From: Aquimarina brevivitae
GTDB lineage: Bacteria > Bacteroidota > Bacteroidia > Flavobacteriales > Flavobacteriaceae
Direction of reading: 5' to 3'
Assembly: GCF_004216895.1 (NCBI RefSeq)
Contig: NZ_SGXE01000001.1
Location: 62,001-126,000, forward strand
DNA length: 64,000 bases
Shown here in pieces: positions 45,743-55,461 of the stretch; the first letter of the stretch is position 1; every line of letters begins with the position of its first letter. The notes under the pieces were generated by a model. The model was not told the origin of the DNA and did no database searches. It saw nothing but the letters and a program-made list of their open reading frames with translations. Both the position numbers and the translations under genes were made by a program.

Positions 45743-46564
45743 ATGGCAAAAATTACAGCCGCAGAAGTAAATAAATTGCGTAAAGCTACAGGTGCCGGAA
45801 TGATGGACTGCAAAAAAGCATTAGTAGAAGCAGACGGTGATTTTGATAAAGCAATCGAAGTTCTTAGAAAAAAAGGACAAAAAGTAGCTGCTAACAGAGC
45901 TGATAGAGAATCAACTGAAGGTGCAGTTATCGCAAAAGTTAATGCAGAAAACAATAAAGGTGTTATTGTATCGCTTAATTGCGAAACTGATTTTGTTGGT
46001 AAAAATGATTCTTTCGTAAATCTTGCACACCAATTAGCAGAAATCGCATTAGCGGTAAGTAGCAAAGAAGAACTTTTAGCGCAGCAAATTGATGGTATTA
46101 CTGTTGAAGAAAAGCTTACTGAGCAAACTGGAGTTATCGGAGAAAAGATAGAAATCGGAGACTTTAGAACATTAGAAGCTCCATTTGTAGGATCTTACAT
46201 TCACGCTGGTAACAAAATCGGTGTATTAACTGGTTTATCTGCAAATGCTGATGGTGCTGATGTTGTAGCAAAGGATGTTGCTATGCAAGCTGCAGCAATG
46301 AACCCAGTAGCACTTAATGAAGATGGCGTAGATCAGGAAGTGATCGAAAAAGAAGTTGAGATCGCTAAAGATCAACTACGTCAGGAAGGAAAGCCAGAAG
46401 ATATGTTAGATAACATTGCTAAGGGAAAAATTAAGCGTTTCTTCAAAGACAACACTTTAGTAAACCAAGCTTTTATTAAAGACAGCAAGCAAAGTGTTGC
46501 GGATTACGTAAAAACACTTGGTGATGTAGAAGTAGTTGCTTTTGAAAGAGTAGCTTTAGGATAA
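45743..46564 (+). CDS. tsf: Translation elongation factor Ts
   Basis: 273 residues, normal length. EF-Ts recycles EF-Tu by releasing GDP. N-terminal UBA-like domain KLRKATGAGMMDCKKAL and core EF_TS domain with NCETDFVGKNDSFVNLA are plain. It follows rpsB as in most bacteria, but is separated by the hairpin and has its own -7 box. Confidence 0.97.
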   Translation: MAKITAAEVNKLRKATGAGMMDCKKALVEADGDFDKAIEVLRKKGQKVAANRADRESTEGAVIAKVNAENNKGVIVSLNCETDFVGKNDSFVNLAHQLAEIALAVSSKEELLAQQIDGITVEEKLTEQTGVIGEKIEIGDFRTLEAPFVGSYIHAGNKIGVLTGLSANADGADVVAKDVAMQAAAMNPVALNEDGVDQEVIEKEVEIAKDQLRQEGKPEDMLDNIAKGKIKRFFKDNTLVNQAFIKDSKQSVADYVKTLGDVEVVAFERVALG

Positions 46565-46589
46565 ACATACATCATAATAAACATAAGAA

Positions 46590-46614
46590 AAAGCCGCTTC
46601 CAAGAAGCGGCTTT
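46590..46614 (+). terminator. Terminator after tsf
   Basis: AAAGCCGCTTC / GAAGCGGCTTT, an 11-bp perfect stem with CAA loop; the tail TTTCTTC is only moderately T-rich. Confidence 0.8.
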
Positions 46615-46619
46615 CTTCA

Positions 46620-46957
46620 TGTTCGAAATATTAAGTAGGTAATCGCTAAGATATTTTTACTTTCTCATTTCAGACCCCTCTAAAATGTTACCCCAAAAAA
46701 GACTAACTCCCCAATTAGTCTGAAGCAAACGTTGTGGCACCTAAGTACTCCAACTTTACTTCGAAAAAACACCGGAGCAAAACCTTTCAAATATTTCGAT
46801 TTCCCTAGTTTTTTGTTTTCTTTTAGCAAACTTAGGATATTAGTATGCACCAATCAAGCCTTTGATTGGGGGAAAAACACCCTTTTTAATCAGGGGATCT
46901 TTGACACCCTAATCTTATAATTTAAAATGAGCTGCTTGCTTTGCGCTTAGAAAGTAT
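46620..46957. other. Non-coding stretch upstream of pyrH with motifs shared with the asnS upstream region
   Basis: About 340 bases with no convincing gene. It holds TTACCCCAAAA (46688-46698), a hairpin AGACTAA / TTAGTCT (about 46699-46721), a hairpin CCAATCAA / TTGATTGG (about 46850-46869), GGGGGAAAAACACCCT (46868-46883) and TTTAAAATG (46921-46929). The same strings recur in the same order at 53418-53543. Function unknown. Confidence 0.5.
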
Positions 46958-46986
46958 TTTGTAAATTGATAATATCACTATATTTG
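46958..46986 (+). promoter_or_regulatory. Promoter of pyrH-frr
   Basis: TTTG (46958-46961) and TATATTTG (46979-46986) are 17 bases apart: a full promoter ~20 bases before the pyrH ATG. Confidence 0.7.
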
Positions 46987-47005
46987 CACGACAGTAAATT
47001 GCAAT

Positions 47006-47713
47006 ATGAAATACAAAAGAATATTACTAAAGCTTTCAGGAGAAGCACTAATGGGTGATCGTCAATACGGAATTGATCCTAATAGATTGGCAGAATACGC
47101 TCAAGAAATCAAAAGAATTACCGCTGAAGGTGTCCAAGTTGCCATAGTTATTGGAGGAGGTAATATTTTTAGAGGTGTAGCCGGAGCAAGTAAAGGAATG
47201 GATCGTGTACAGGGAGACCATATGGGTATGTTGGCTACCGTAATCAATGGGTTGGCCTTACAAAGTGCACTTGAAGACGCAAAAATACCTACTCGACTAC
47301 AATCTGCGGTTAAGATAAATGAAGTAGCAGAGCCCTTTATAAGAAGAAGAGCAATCAGGCATCTCGAAAAAGGCAGAGTGGTTATATTTGGTGGAGGTAC
47401 AGGAAACCCTTATTTTACTACAGATTCCGCTGCAGTACTTAGAGCGATCGAAATCAAAGCTGATGTTATTTTAAAAGGAACACGCGTTGATGGTATTTAC
47501 ACGGCAGATCCTGAAAAAGATGCAGATGCTACCAAATTTGATTTCATAACATTTGATGATGTATTAAGAAAAGGCTTAAAGGTTATGGATACCACAGCAT
47601 TTACGCTAAGCCAAGAAAATGAATTACCAATTATTGTATTTGATATGAATAAAGCTGGCAATTTATTTAAAGTAGTATCTGGAGAACCAATAGGAACACA
47701 AGTAAACTTATAA
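47006..47713 (+). CDS. pyrH: UMP kinase
   Basis: 235 residues. PyrH makes UDP from UMP. The amino-acid-kinase fold is clear from [41 protein letters not shown] and the C-terminal GTQVNL. It forms an operon with frr (50-base gap), a widely conserved pairing; the two follow tsf but have their own promoter. Confidence 0.97.
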   Translation: MKYKRILLKLSGEALMGDRQYGIDPNRLAEYAQEIKRITAEGVQVAIVIGGGNIFRGVAGASKGMDRVQGDHMGMLATVINGLALQSALEDAKIPTRLQSAVKINEVAEPFIRRRAIRHLEKGRVVIFGGGTGNPYFTTDSAAVLRAIEIKADVILKGTRVDGIYTADPEKDADATKFDFITFDDVLRKGLKVMDTTAFTLSQENELPIIVFDMNKAGNLFKVVSGEPIGTQVNL

Positions 47714-47763
47714 ACCAAATTAGTTAATATTTGTATAGAACGAACAACTAAAATGTCTTAACA

Positions 47764-48327
47764 ATGAACGACGAAGTAAAATTTATTCTGGATTCTACTA
47801 AAGAGGCGATGCAGGGGGCAATTACTCATTTAGAGAAGAAGCTATTAAACATTAGAGCAGGTAAAGCTTCACCAGCTATGTTAGGTAGCGTTATGGTAGA
47901 GTACTATGGAACACCTACTCCATTGAATCAAGTGGGTAATGTCAGTACACCAGATGCCAGAACGATTACAATTCAACCTTTTGAAAAATCCTTAATAGGC
48001 GAAATCGAAAAAGGTATTCTTGAAGCAAATTTAGGCTTCAATCCTATGAATAATGGTGAAAGTGTTATCATCAATGTACCACCATTGACTGAAGAGCGAA
48101 GAAAAAACCTGGTAAAACAGGCTAAGGCTGAAGCAGAAGAATCTAAAGTCGGAGTAAGAAACGATCGAAAGAACGCCAACAATGACATTAAAAAATTAGA
48201 AAAAGAAGGATTGTCTGAAGATATGGCCAAAAATGCAGAAGTTGATATACAAGCGCTAACAGATAAATTCATCGATAAAATAGATGCTATGTTAGCGATT
48301 AAAGAAAAAGAAATTATGACAGTTTAA
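47764..48327 (+). CDS. frr: Ribosome recycling factor
   Basis: 187 residues. With EF-G it splits post-termination ribosomes. Family core: LNIRAGKASPAML, VEYYGTPTPLNQVGNV, PPLTEERRKNLVKQAK. It is ended by a terminator and shares a transcript with pyrH. Confidence 0.97.
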   Translation: MNDEVKFILDSTKEAMQGAITHLEKKLLNIRAGKASPAMLGSVMVEYYGTPTPLNQVGNVSTPDARTITIQPFEKSLIGEIEKGILEANLGFNPMNNGESVIINVPPLTEERRKNLVKQAKAEAEESKVGVRNDRKNANNDIKKLEKEGLSEDMAKNAEVDIQALTDKFIDKIDAMLAIKEKEIMTV

Positions 48328-48354
48328 GTATAGTAAAATACTATTGTTACAATA

Positions 48355-48386
48355 AAGTGTTTCGGTACTAACGAAGCACTTTTTTT
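48355..48386 (+). terminator. Terminator after frr
   Basis: AAGTGTTTCG pairs with CGAAGCACTT (one G-T pair) around a 7-base loop, followed by five more T. It ends 33 bases before the next ATG. Confidence 0.82.
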
Positions 48387-48418
48387 GTATATTCGTTCAA
48401 TTGAACCTTTTTCCTCGA

Positions 48419-50866
48419 ATGCGTATATTTTTCCTTTATCTACTTTTGATACTACCACTTGGTGTTGTTGCCCAATTTAACATTTCAGGAAAAGTTATTG
48501 ATATCACCACAGGCGAGCCACTACCCTTTGCAACCTTAAATACATCCGAAGGCTCCTATGCCTTAACCTCCTCAGAGGGTACATTTTTTATACGATGTAA
48601 AAAGCTGCCATTACAAATACAGTTTAACTACCTAGGGTATCATCAAAATACCATAACTGTCCAGAAAAAAAGTAAAAGAACAAATCTACTGATCAAGTTA
48701 AAACCAGATCATCAACAGTTATCTGCAGTAAAAATTGATTTTGAAGGTGGCATTGCGGCTAATATCATCAAAGAAGCCATTCAAAGAAAAGCACAAAACA
48801 ATCCTGAAAAGAAGTTAAATAGCTATCGCTATAAAACATATAACACTTTTAAAATTACTGAAGACAATCAAGCTAGATTAACTTCTGCTGAAGACACTAC
48901 GAATGTAGAAATGGAAAACCTATTTAATAAAGCACATTCGTTTTTTTCAGAAAAAATCAGTTTACATCAATACCAAAAAGGTAAAGACCGTAAAGAAACG
49001 GTTTTAGCGACAAGAATGACCGGTTTTAAAAAACCAGTTTATGACGTACTCGGCATAAACATTCAATCTACCTCTCTGTATAATGAAGACTACATCATCT
49101 TTGATAATCGATATGCAGGCCCTTTATCAAATAATGCTACTCGAAACTATTATTACAAAGTATTAGATACACTTCAGGGGCAGCGCCCAGCTTATGTAAT
49201 TTTGTTTCAACCTCGTCGATCCAAAAAAGTAGCAAGTCTAGAAGGAGTACTGTATCTAGACATGCAAACTTTAGCCATTCAAAAGGCAGTCGCAGAAGTT
49301 CGGGGTAAACTAAATATTGTAGTAACACACGATTTCCAGTATTACCAAGAAGCCCAGGTTTGGTTTCCGCAAAGTCAAAAATTGACAATCAAGCCAGGAT
49401 TTGGAAAACAAAAAGTAAGCCTGTTTGGTGGCCAAATCTCGGTGGGTAGTTTGCAAAACCGTAAAAAGGACAACATAAAAAATAACGACTTCCTTATTTC
49501 TCAAACTGACATAAAAGAAGTTGAACTTAATGCAGACCTAACGCTTAAAAGTATTGCTCCTGCCATATCCATAGCCCCTGAAGCCATTAACCGACCTGAA
49601 TCCTATTGGCAGAAATATAGAACAGATACGATTTCAAAAATAGATCGTAATTCCTTTGGCGTTGTTGATAGCATCGTCAAAGCTCAACACATTGAACGGA
49701 GAATAGACGTAATTCAAAGTTTTAATATCGGTTACTATCCCGTAGGGTTTTTTAATTTTGATTTAACCTATCCTTTAAAATATAACAACTATGAGGGGGT
49801 AAGAACTGGTATTGGAGGGATTACCAATAAAAAGTTTTCAGAATTATTTAGACTAGAATCGTATTTAGTGTACGGTTTTAGAGATGGCAAATTTAAATAT
49901 GGTATTGGCGGAGGGGTTTTACTTAACCAAAATAAAAGTTCTTGGTTAAATATTAACTACAAAGATGACCTAAGAGAAGTCGGAAGCTTTGCTTTCCTAA
50001 CGGATCGAAGGGTGTATTCACTATTTGAGCCGCGATTAGTAAACATTGATTTCTATTACAAACACAGAACATATAGCACCAGCTTACAACATCGGATTTC
50101 CCCAAAATTACTAACCGAAACCCAAGTTTCCATTAGTGATATTGAACAAACAGGTGGATATCAATTTTTGGATGATGGCGAAGCATTTTCATCTTATAAA
50201 ATGGCAGAATCCTCTATTTCTTTACGGTGGACTCCCTTTAGCAAATATCTTAAAACACCAACGGGATATAAAGAAGTCTATGACGGATATCCAAAAATAA
50301 CGGCCCAGTACACTCAAGGATTTAAAGGATTTTTAGAAAGTAATTTTAATTACAGCAAAATTGCTGTTAAAGCGGAGTATGCCATTCAACGCTTAAATTT
50401 ATCGCGAACCAGCTTTCTTTTTGAAATGGATATCGCCAGTGGTAATATCCCACTAACACATCTCTTCCACGCGTATCCTAATGCACCAACCAAGGAAACA
50501 GTATTACAACGCTTCTCTGTAGCCGGCAGAAGAAGCTTTGAAACTATGTATTTTGGTGAATTTTTTAGCGATAAATTAGCCACACTTCAGATCAGGCATC
50601 GTTTACCTCCGTTTAGAGTTTCAGAAAGTATAAAACCAGAATTGGTTTTAATCAACCGATATGCCATTGGCGATGTACGCAATCAGCAAAACCACCAAGG
50701 TGTTTCCTTCAACTCATTACAACACGGCTATCAAGAATCCGGTTTTGAAATCAACAAAATAATAGCGGGTTTTGGACTGAGTTTCGCCTACCGGTATGGG
50801 GCATATCATTTGCCAAGCTTTGCCGATAACCTATCTTTTAAGTTTACCTTTTATTTAAAGCTCTAA
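48419..50866 (+). CDS. DUF5686 outer-membrane protein with carboxypeptidase-regulatory-like domain
   Basis: About 815 residues from the chosen ATG at 48419 (MRIFFLYLLLILPLGVVAQ), a clean signal peptide; the upstream TTG at 48401 adds six residues and is less likely. Residues ~20-105 form a carboxypeptidase D regulatory-like beta sandwich (FNISGKVIDITTGEPLPFA), typical of Bacteroidetes surface proteins, and the rest is the DUF5686 region ending with outer-membrane strands (KFTFYLKL). It resembles the N-plug-plus-barrel plan of TonB-linked proteins but has no TonB box or plug recognised. Function unknown. Confidence 0.87.
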   Translation: MRIFFLYLLLILPLGVVAQFNISGKVIDITTGEPLPFATLNTSEGSYALTSSEGTFFIRCKKLPLQIQFNYLGYHQNTITVQKKSKRTNLLIKLKPDHQQLSAVKIDFEGGIAANIIKEAIQRKAQNNPEKKLNSYRYKTYNTFKITEDNQARLTSAEDTTNVEMENLFNKAHSFFSEKISLHQYQKGKDRKETVLATRMTGFKKPVYDVLGINIQSTSLYNEDYIIFDNRYAGPLSNNATRNYYYKVLDTLQGQRPAYVILFQPRRSKKVASLEGVLYLDMQTLAIQKAVAEVRGKLNIVVTHDFQYYQEAQVWFPQSQKLTIKPGFGKQKVSLFGGQISVGSLQNRKKDNIKNNDFLISQTDIKEVELNADLTLKSIAPAISIAPEAINRPESYWQKYRTDTISKIDRNSFGVVDSIVKAQHIERRIDVIQSFNIGYYPVGFFNFDLTYPLKYNNYEGVRTGIGGITNKKFSELFRLESYLVYGFRDGKFKYGIGGGVLLNQNKSSWLNINYKDDLREVGSFAFLTDRRVYSLFEPRLVNIDFYYKHRTYSTSLQHRISPKLLTETQVSISDIEQTGGYQFLDDGEAFSSYKMAESSISLRWTPFSKYLKTPTGYKEVYDGYPKITAQYTQGFKGFLESNFNYSKIAVKAEYAIQRLNLSRTSFLFEMDIASGNIPLTHLFHAYPNAPTKETVLQRFSVAGRRSFETMYFGEFFSDKLATLQIRHRLPPFRVSESIKPELVLINRYAIGDVRNQQNHQGVSFNSLQHGYQESGFEINKIIAGFGLSFAYRYGAYHLPSFADNLSFKFTFYLKL

Positions 50867-50953
50867 CTAAGAAGATAAAACTCTGTATTCTTTCCTAAAA
50901 AACTACTTTATAAAATACCCTAAATCCTTACATTTGCAGTAGGAAAAAAAAGC

Positions 50954-53365
50954 ATGGCAAGATTACTTACTCTAGGTTTTTGGAATACGTTAGCAAGTAT
51001 AATTCTTCGAAATAGGTTAATAATTCTTATCGGGATCATAGGAATCACTGTATTTCTTGGCTTCCAGTGGAAAAATATGCGCTTATCTTTTTCGGAAGCA
51101 AATATGTTACCATACGACCATCCGGTGAATGTAGAGTACCAAAAATTTCTTGATAAATTTGGAGAAGAAGGAAATTTAATTGTACTGGCAGTTAAAGATA
51201 GTAGTTTATTTACACCCAAAAATTTCAAAGCCTGGAACGATCTCAATGCCTCCTTTAAACAGTACGAAGAAATCGATCTGGTAATTTCTATTGGAGACCT
51301 AAAAAAGCTTAAAAAAGAACAAAATCCTCAACGATTTGAACTCATACCCTTCCTAGAAGATACTGTTTTTTCTAAACAACAAATTGAAGGTTATAAAGAC
51401 GAATTATTCAATAAGCTCCCCTTTTATGAAGGACTTGTATATAGTCCTAACTCCAAAACGATACAAAGTGCACTATATCTAAAAAAGGATATCGTAAATA
51501 CCAGTAAACGTAAAAAATTCATCGAAAACACCTTGACCCCAAGAATACTAGAATTTGAAGATAAAACAGGTATGGATGTTAAGGTATCAGGAATGCCTTA
51601 TATACGGACCTTAAATTCGCAGGGAATTATGGATGAAATTGAAATTTTCATCTTAGCTGCGTTACTGGTAACCTCTTTGATATTCTTTTTATTTTTTAGA
51701 TCCTTTAGAGCAACCTTCATTTCAATGACTGCAGTGATTATTGGTGTAATGTGGGCATTTGGAATCTTAGGCTTGCTAGAATATGAAATTACCGTACTTA
51801 CTGCCATTATACCTCCACTAGTAATTGTAATTGGTATTCCGAATTGTATCTTTTTGATTAATAAGTATCAGCAAGAAATTAAAAAACACGGTAACAAGGC
51901 GAAATCCCTACAACGCGTAATCACCAAAGTAGGTAATGCGACCTTAATGACTAACATTACTACAGCTTCTGGTTTTGCCACCTTTGCATTGACAGAAAGC
52001 AAACTCCTCAAAGAATTTGGTATCGTTGCCTCCATTAACATAGTCGCTTTATTTATTCTTTGTCTGTTGGTTATTACGATCATCTACAGCTACATGCCTC
52101 AACCCAAGGAACGACACCTAAAACATTTAGGAAAAAGTTGGGTGGAAAAACTGGTAGACTGGATGGAGCGTATGGTTAAAAATGAGCGTATTGCCATTTA
52201 TTCCATATCTATTATCATATTAATTGTTAGTATTATCGGCATCTACACCATTAGGGTAAGTGGTAGTTTACTCGAAGATATGCCCAAATCCGCTGGGTTC
52301 TTTAAGGATATAGAGTTTTTTGAAGATGAGTTTGATGGTATAATGCCACTAGAAATTCTTATAGATACCAAACGAAAAAAAGGCGTACTTAAGCTATCAA
52401 CGCTTAAAAGGATGAATGAATTGGAAGAAGTATTGGAAGAAATTCCTGAGCTTTCTAAACCAATTTCTATAGTAAATTTGGTGAAGTATGCTAAACAGAC
52501 TTTCTACAACGGTAATCCTAAGTATTATCAACTACCTACTAGCCAAGAGCGAAATTTTATTTTGCCGTACGCCAAAAGTTTTGAAAATGAAGCTGGGGTA
52601 ATGCAAAGCTATGTAGACTCTACGGGACAGTACGCAAGAATAACTGTATTTATGAAAGACATAGGTACGGAAAAAATGGAAAAAATTGAGGAAGCATTAG
52701 CACCAAAGCTTGAAAAATTATTTCCCAAAGAACGTTATGACGTTTCTTTTACTGGTAAGGCCCTGATTTTTCAAAAAGGAACCAATTATCTAGTATGGAA
52801 TTTAACTTTCTCTCTAGGACTAGCCATTATATTAATAGCCATATTTATGGCCTGGATGTTTAGATCTGTTAAAATGATTATCATTTCCTTGATTCCTAAT
52901 TTACTGCCGTTACTTATGACTGCTGGATTAATGGGATATCTAGAAGTTCCTATTAAACCCTCTACCATCTTAGTATTTAGTGTGGCCTTTGGTATTTCTG
53001 TGGATGATACGATACATTTTTTAGCGAAGTACCGGCAAGAATTAAAAGCAAATCACTGGCGCATTCGAAAATCAGTATTCGCTGCATTAAAAGAAACAGG
53101 GCTAAGTATGTTTTATACCTCAACTGTGCTATTCTTTGGGTTTTCAGTGTTTATGATTTCTAGCTTTGGAGGAACTAAAGCCTTAGGAGGATTGGTATCT
53201 ACTACGCTACTTTTTGCTATGCTTTCAAATTTATTACTCTTACCTTCATTATTACTTTCGCTAGAAAGGAGTATTGCTAACAAAAAAACACTACGAGAGC
53301 CAGCGATTCAAATTGCGCCTAGTGATGATGAGTTACTCGAAGAAGACAGCAAAAAAAAACAGTAA
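50954..53365 (+). CDS. RND superfamily / MMPL exporter
   Basis: 803 residues, 12 predicted membrane helices in two halves of six, each preceded by a large periplasmic loop. The sterol-sensing-like segments are LAALLVTSLIFFLFFRSF and LAIILIAIFMAWMFRSV; conserved charges in TM4/10 are in VIGIPNCIFLINKY and GISVDDTIHFLAKY. It belongs to the group of predicted lipid or hopanoid exporters that act alone without a periplasmic adaptor. The substrate is unknown. It follows the DUF5686 gene by 87 bases; a link between the two cannot be shown. Confidence 0.88.
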   Translation: MARLLTLGFWNTLASIILRNRLIILIGIIGITVFLGFQWKNMRLSFSEANMLPYDHPVNVEYQKFLDKFGEEGNLIVLAVKDSSLFTPKNFKAWNDLNASFKQYEEIDLVISIGDLKKLKKEQNPQRFELIPFLEDTVFSKQQIEGYKDELFNKLPFYEGLVYSPNSKTIQSALYLKKDIVNTSKRKKFIENTLTPRILEFEDKTGMDVKVSGMPYIRTLNSQGIMDEIEIFILAALLVTSLIFFLFFRSFRATFISMTAVIIGVMWAFGILGLLEYEITVLTAIIPPLVIVIGIPNCIFLINKYQQEIKKHGNKAKSLQRVITKVGNATLMTNITTASGFATFALTESKLLKEFGIVASINIVALFILCLLVITIIYSYMPQPKERHLKHLGKSWVEKLVDWMERMVKNERIAIYSISIIILIVSIIGIYTIRVSGSLLEDMPKSAGFFKDIEFFEDEFDGIMPLEILIDTKRKKGVLKLSTLKRMNELEEVLEEIPELSKPISIVNLVKYAKQTFYNGNPKYYQLPTSQERNFILPYAKSFENEAGVMQSYVDSTGQYARITVFMKDIGTEKMEKIEEALAPKLEKLFPKERYDVSFTGKALIFQKGTNYLVWNLTFSLGLAIILIAIFMAWMFRSVKMIIISLIPNLLPLLMTAGLMGYLEVPIKPSTILVFSVAFGISVDDTIHFLAKYRQELKANHWRIRKSVFAALKETGLSMFYTSTVLFFGFSVFMISSFGGTKALGGLVSTTLLFAMLSNLLLLPSLLLSLERSIANKKTLREPAIQIAPSDDELLEEDSKKKQ

Positions 53366-53378
53366 TGCATTAAATGAA

Positions 53379-53405
53379 AAAGCCCCGAAAAAACTTCCGG
53401 GACTT
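53379..53405 (+). terminator. Weak terminator after the RND exporter
   Basis: AGCCCCG / CGGGACT can pair with one mismatch around a ~10-base loop. No T-run follows, so it is a poor or degraded terminator. Confidence 0.35.
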
Positions 53406-53840
53406 CTGTAAGATAGATTACCCCAAAACCTATCGAACTAAACTTAACGTAAACACAATCGTCATAATTGCATATGCAAGATAAGAAGGGTCCTTTGATT
53501 AAAAAATAGCTTCAAGGGGGGAAAAATACCCTAATTTAAAATGTATAAAAATTTTAACAATTCAATCAATCGTATAAAAATTTTTGTTTCATATAATTAA
53601 TTGATTTACAATATTTTAATTTCAATTACATTGCTCAACAATACGGTTTTTGTTGCATTATGCTAGTAAATTTTAACAACTATAATTACCCAATTTTGCA
53701 CTTTTTATGGTAAAAACATAGGATATGAATATATGTTGCCACATCAAAGTTGTGGTTTTTTTAATGCAATAAATCCAAAAAATGACAGGTAGAAACTACA
53801 ATTTTGAAAACCTATATTAGGTGACAATAATATTTACAAT
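53406..53840. other. Non-coding stretch upstream of asnS
   Basis: About 430 bases without a supported gene. It contains TTACCCCAAAA (53418-53428), CCTTTGATT (53492-53500), GGGGGAAAAATACCCT (53517-53532) and TTTAAAATG (53535-53543), which match the pyrH upstream region, then a very AT-rich stretch and an orphan terminator at 53739-53762. Confidence 0.5.
53739..53762 (+). terminator. Orphan terminator upstream of asnS
   Basis: CCACA / TGTGG (5-bp stem, 7-base loop) is followed by seven T. The only candidate start upstream is CAATTTTG at 53691-53698, one base from TAnnTTTG, which would give a ~58-nt RNA. Confidence 0.5.
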
Positions 53841-53848
53841 TATCTTTG
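53841..53848 (+). promoter_or_regulatory. -7 box for asnS
   Basis: TATCTTTG, a full match, 102 bases before the ATG; the leader is ~95 bases. Confidence 0.55.
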
Positions 53849-53949
53849 CCAACTAAATTTTATACTTCTTACGCAATTCATCGATAAGAGGTATAGTGCT
53901 AAAATGAATTTTTCTGATTTTTAAACCTTAAGTAAAAAGTCAAACACAT

Positions 53950-55392
53950 ATGAAACATAGTAAAGTAGTAGATGTTCTTAAAAGCGATAAACTATTACAA
54001 CCCGTAACCGTAAAAGGATGGGTCAGATCATTTAGAAACGATAGATTCATAGCATTAAATGATGGCTCTACGATTCATAATATTCAATGTGTTTTAGAAG
54101 ATAATGCAATCGACAACAAAGTACAAGAAAAAATAACGGTAGGTGCAGCTGTAGCCATTACCGGTACTTTGGTAGAAAGTCAGGGAAAAGGACAAAAAGT
54201 AGAGATACAGATTACTGAGCTAAAAGTGGTGGGAGAATCTAACCCCGAAGAGCTTAAGTTAACCATATTATCACCTAAGCGACATTCTTTAGAAAAATTA
54301 AGAGAGCAAGCACATCTAAGAGTAAGAACGAATACCTTTGGGGCTATTATGAGGGTTCGCTCTAAACTTTCTTTCGTAATCCACGAATATTTTCAAAAAA
54401 ACAACTTTTACTATGTGCATACACCAGTGATCACCAAGAGCGACGCTGAAGGCGCAGGAGAAGCTTTTAAAGTAACTAATTTCGACCTTACTAATGTACC
54501 AAAAGATGAGACTGGAGCTGTTAACTTCAAAGAAGATTTTTTTGGAGCAGAAACTAACTTAACTGTATCTGGGCAATTAGAAGCCGAAACCTATGCCATG
54601 GGATTGGGTAGCGTATATACATTTGGACCCACATTTAGAGCTGAAAACTCGAATACCTCAAGACACCTTGCTGAATTTTGGATGGTAGAACCAGAGGTTG
54701 CTTTCTGTGATCTTGATGGCAATATGGATCTGGCCGAAGACTTTATCAAGTATGTGATTCAATATGCCTTAGATAATTGCGCAGATGATTTAGAGTTCCT
54801 AGAAAATCGATTGGTACAGGAGGATAAGCAAAAACCACAGGCAGAGCGTTCGGAGATGCTATTGAGAGACAAACTTAAATTTGTGCTCGAAAATAACTTC
54901 AAAAGAGTAAGCTACACGGAAGCGATTGAAATTCTGAAGAACTCCAAACCAAATAAGAAAAAGAAATTCAAATACATAATTGAAGAATGGGGAGCTGACT
55001 TGCAAAGTGAGCACGAGCGATTTTTAGTAGAAAAGCATTTTAAATCCCCGGTGATTTTATTCGATTATCCTGCTAAAATCAAAGCCTTCTACATGAGGTT
55101 AAACGAAGATGGAAACACAGTACGGGCTATGGATATTCTATTTCCTGGTATTGGTGAAATCGTAGGAGGTTCTCAGCGTGAAGAACGACTAGAAGTCCTC
55201 AAAGAAAAAATGGCTGCTTTGGATATCCCTGAAGAAGAACTTTGGTGGTACTTGGACACACGTCGCTTCGGTACCTGCACACATAGTGGATTTGGATTAG
55301 GTTTTGAAAGGCTAGTATTATTTGTTACGGGTATGAGCAATATACGTGATGTTATTCCATATCCAAGAACACCTTTAAATGCTGAGTTTTAG
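53950..55392 (+). CDS. asnS: Asparagine-tRNA ligase
   Basis: 480 residues. It charges tRNA-Asn. The N-terminal OB-fold anticodon-binding domain (VTVKGWVRSFRNDRFIALNDG) is followed by the class II catalytic core: motif 2 in FGPTFRAENSNTSRHLAEFWMVEPE (two parts), motif 3 in GFGLGFERLVLF. The ending VIPYPRTPLNAEF is standard for AsnS. It has its own promoter and an unusually large AT-rich upstream region. Confidence 0.97.
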   Translation: MKHSKVVDVLKSDKLLQPVTVKGWVRSFRNDRFIALNDGSTIHNIQCVLEDNAIDNKVQEKITVGAAVAITGTLVESQGKGQKVEIQITELKVVGESNPEELKLTILSPKRHSLEKLREQAHLRVRTNTFGAIMRVRSKLSFVIHEYFQKNNFYYVHTPVITKSDAEGAGEAFKVTNFDLTNVPKDETGAVNFKEDFFGAETNLTVSGQLEAETYAMGLGSVYTFGPTFRAENSNTSRHLAEFWMVEPEVAFCDLDGNMDLAEDFIKYVIQYALDNCADDLEFLENRLVQEDKQKPQAERSEMLLRDKLKFVLENNFKRVSYTEAIEILKNSKPNKKKKFKYIIEEWGADLQSEHERFLVEKHFKSPVILFDYPAKIKAFYMRLNEDGNTVRAMDILFPGIGEIVGGSQREERLEVLKEKMAALDIPEEELWWYLDTRRFGTCTHSGFGLGFERLVLFVTGMSNIRDVIPYPRTPLNAEF

Positions 55393-55461
55393 CAAGCTAA
55401 ACTATAATAATTTCTTTTGAAAGAGCCCCAACTTTCTTTCAGAGGTATAAAAATCAATAAA

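Noticed and set aside
46732-46920. A 62-residue frame in the pyrH upstream region
   Set aside because: Begins with TTG, crosses the repeated non-coding motifs and hairpins, and looks like no known protein.
53725-53772. A 15-codon frame across the orphan terminator upstream of asnS
   Set aside because: It reads straight through the hairpin and T-run, so it would not be fully transcribed.
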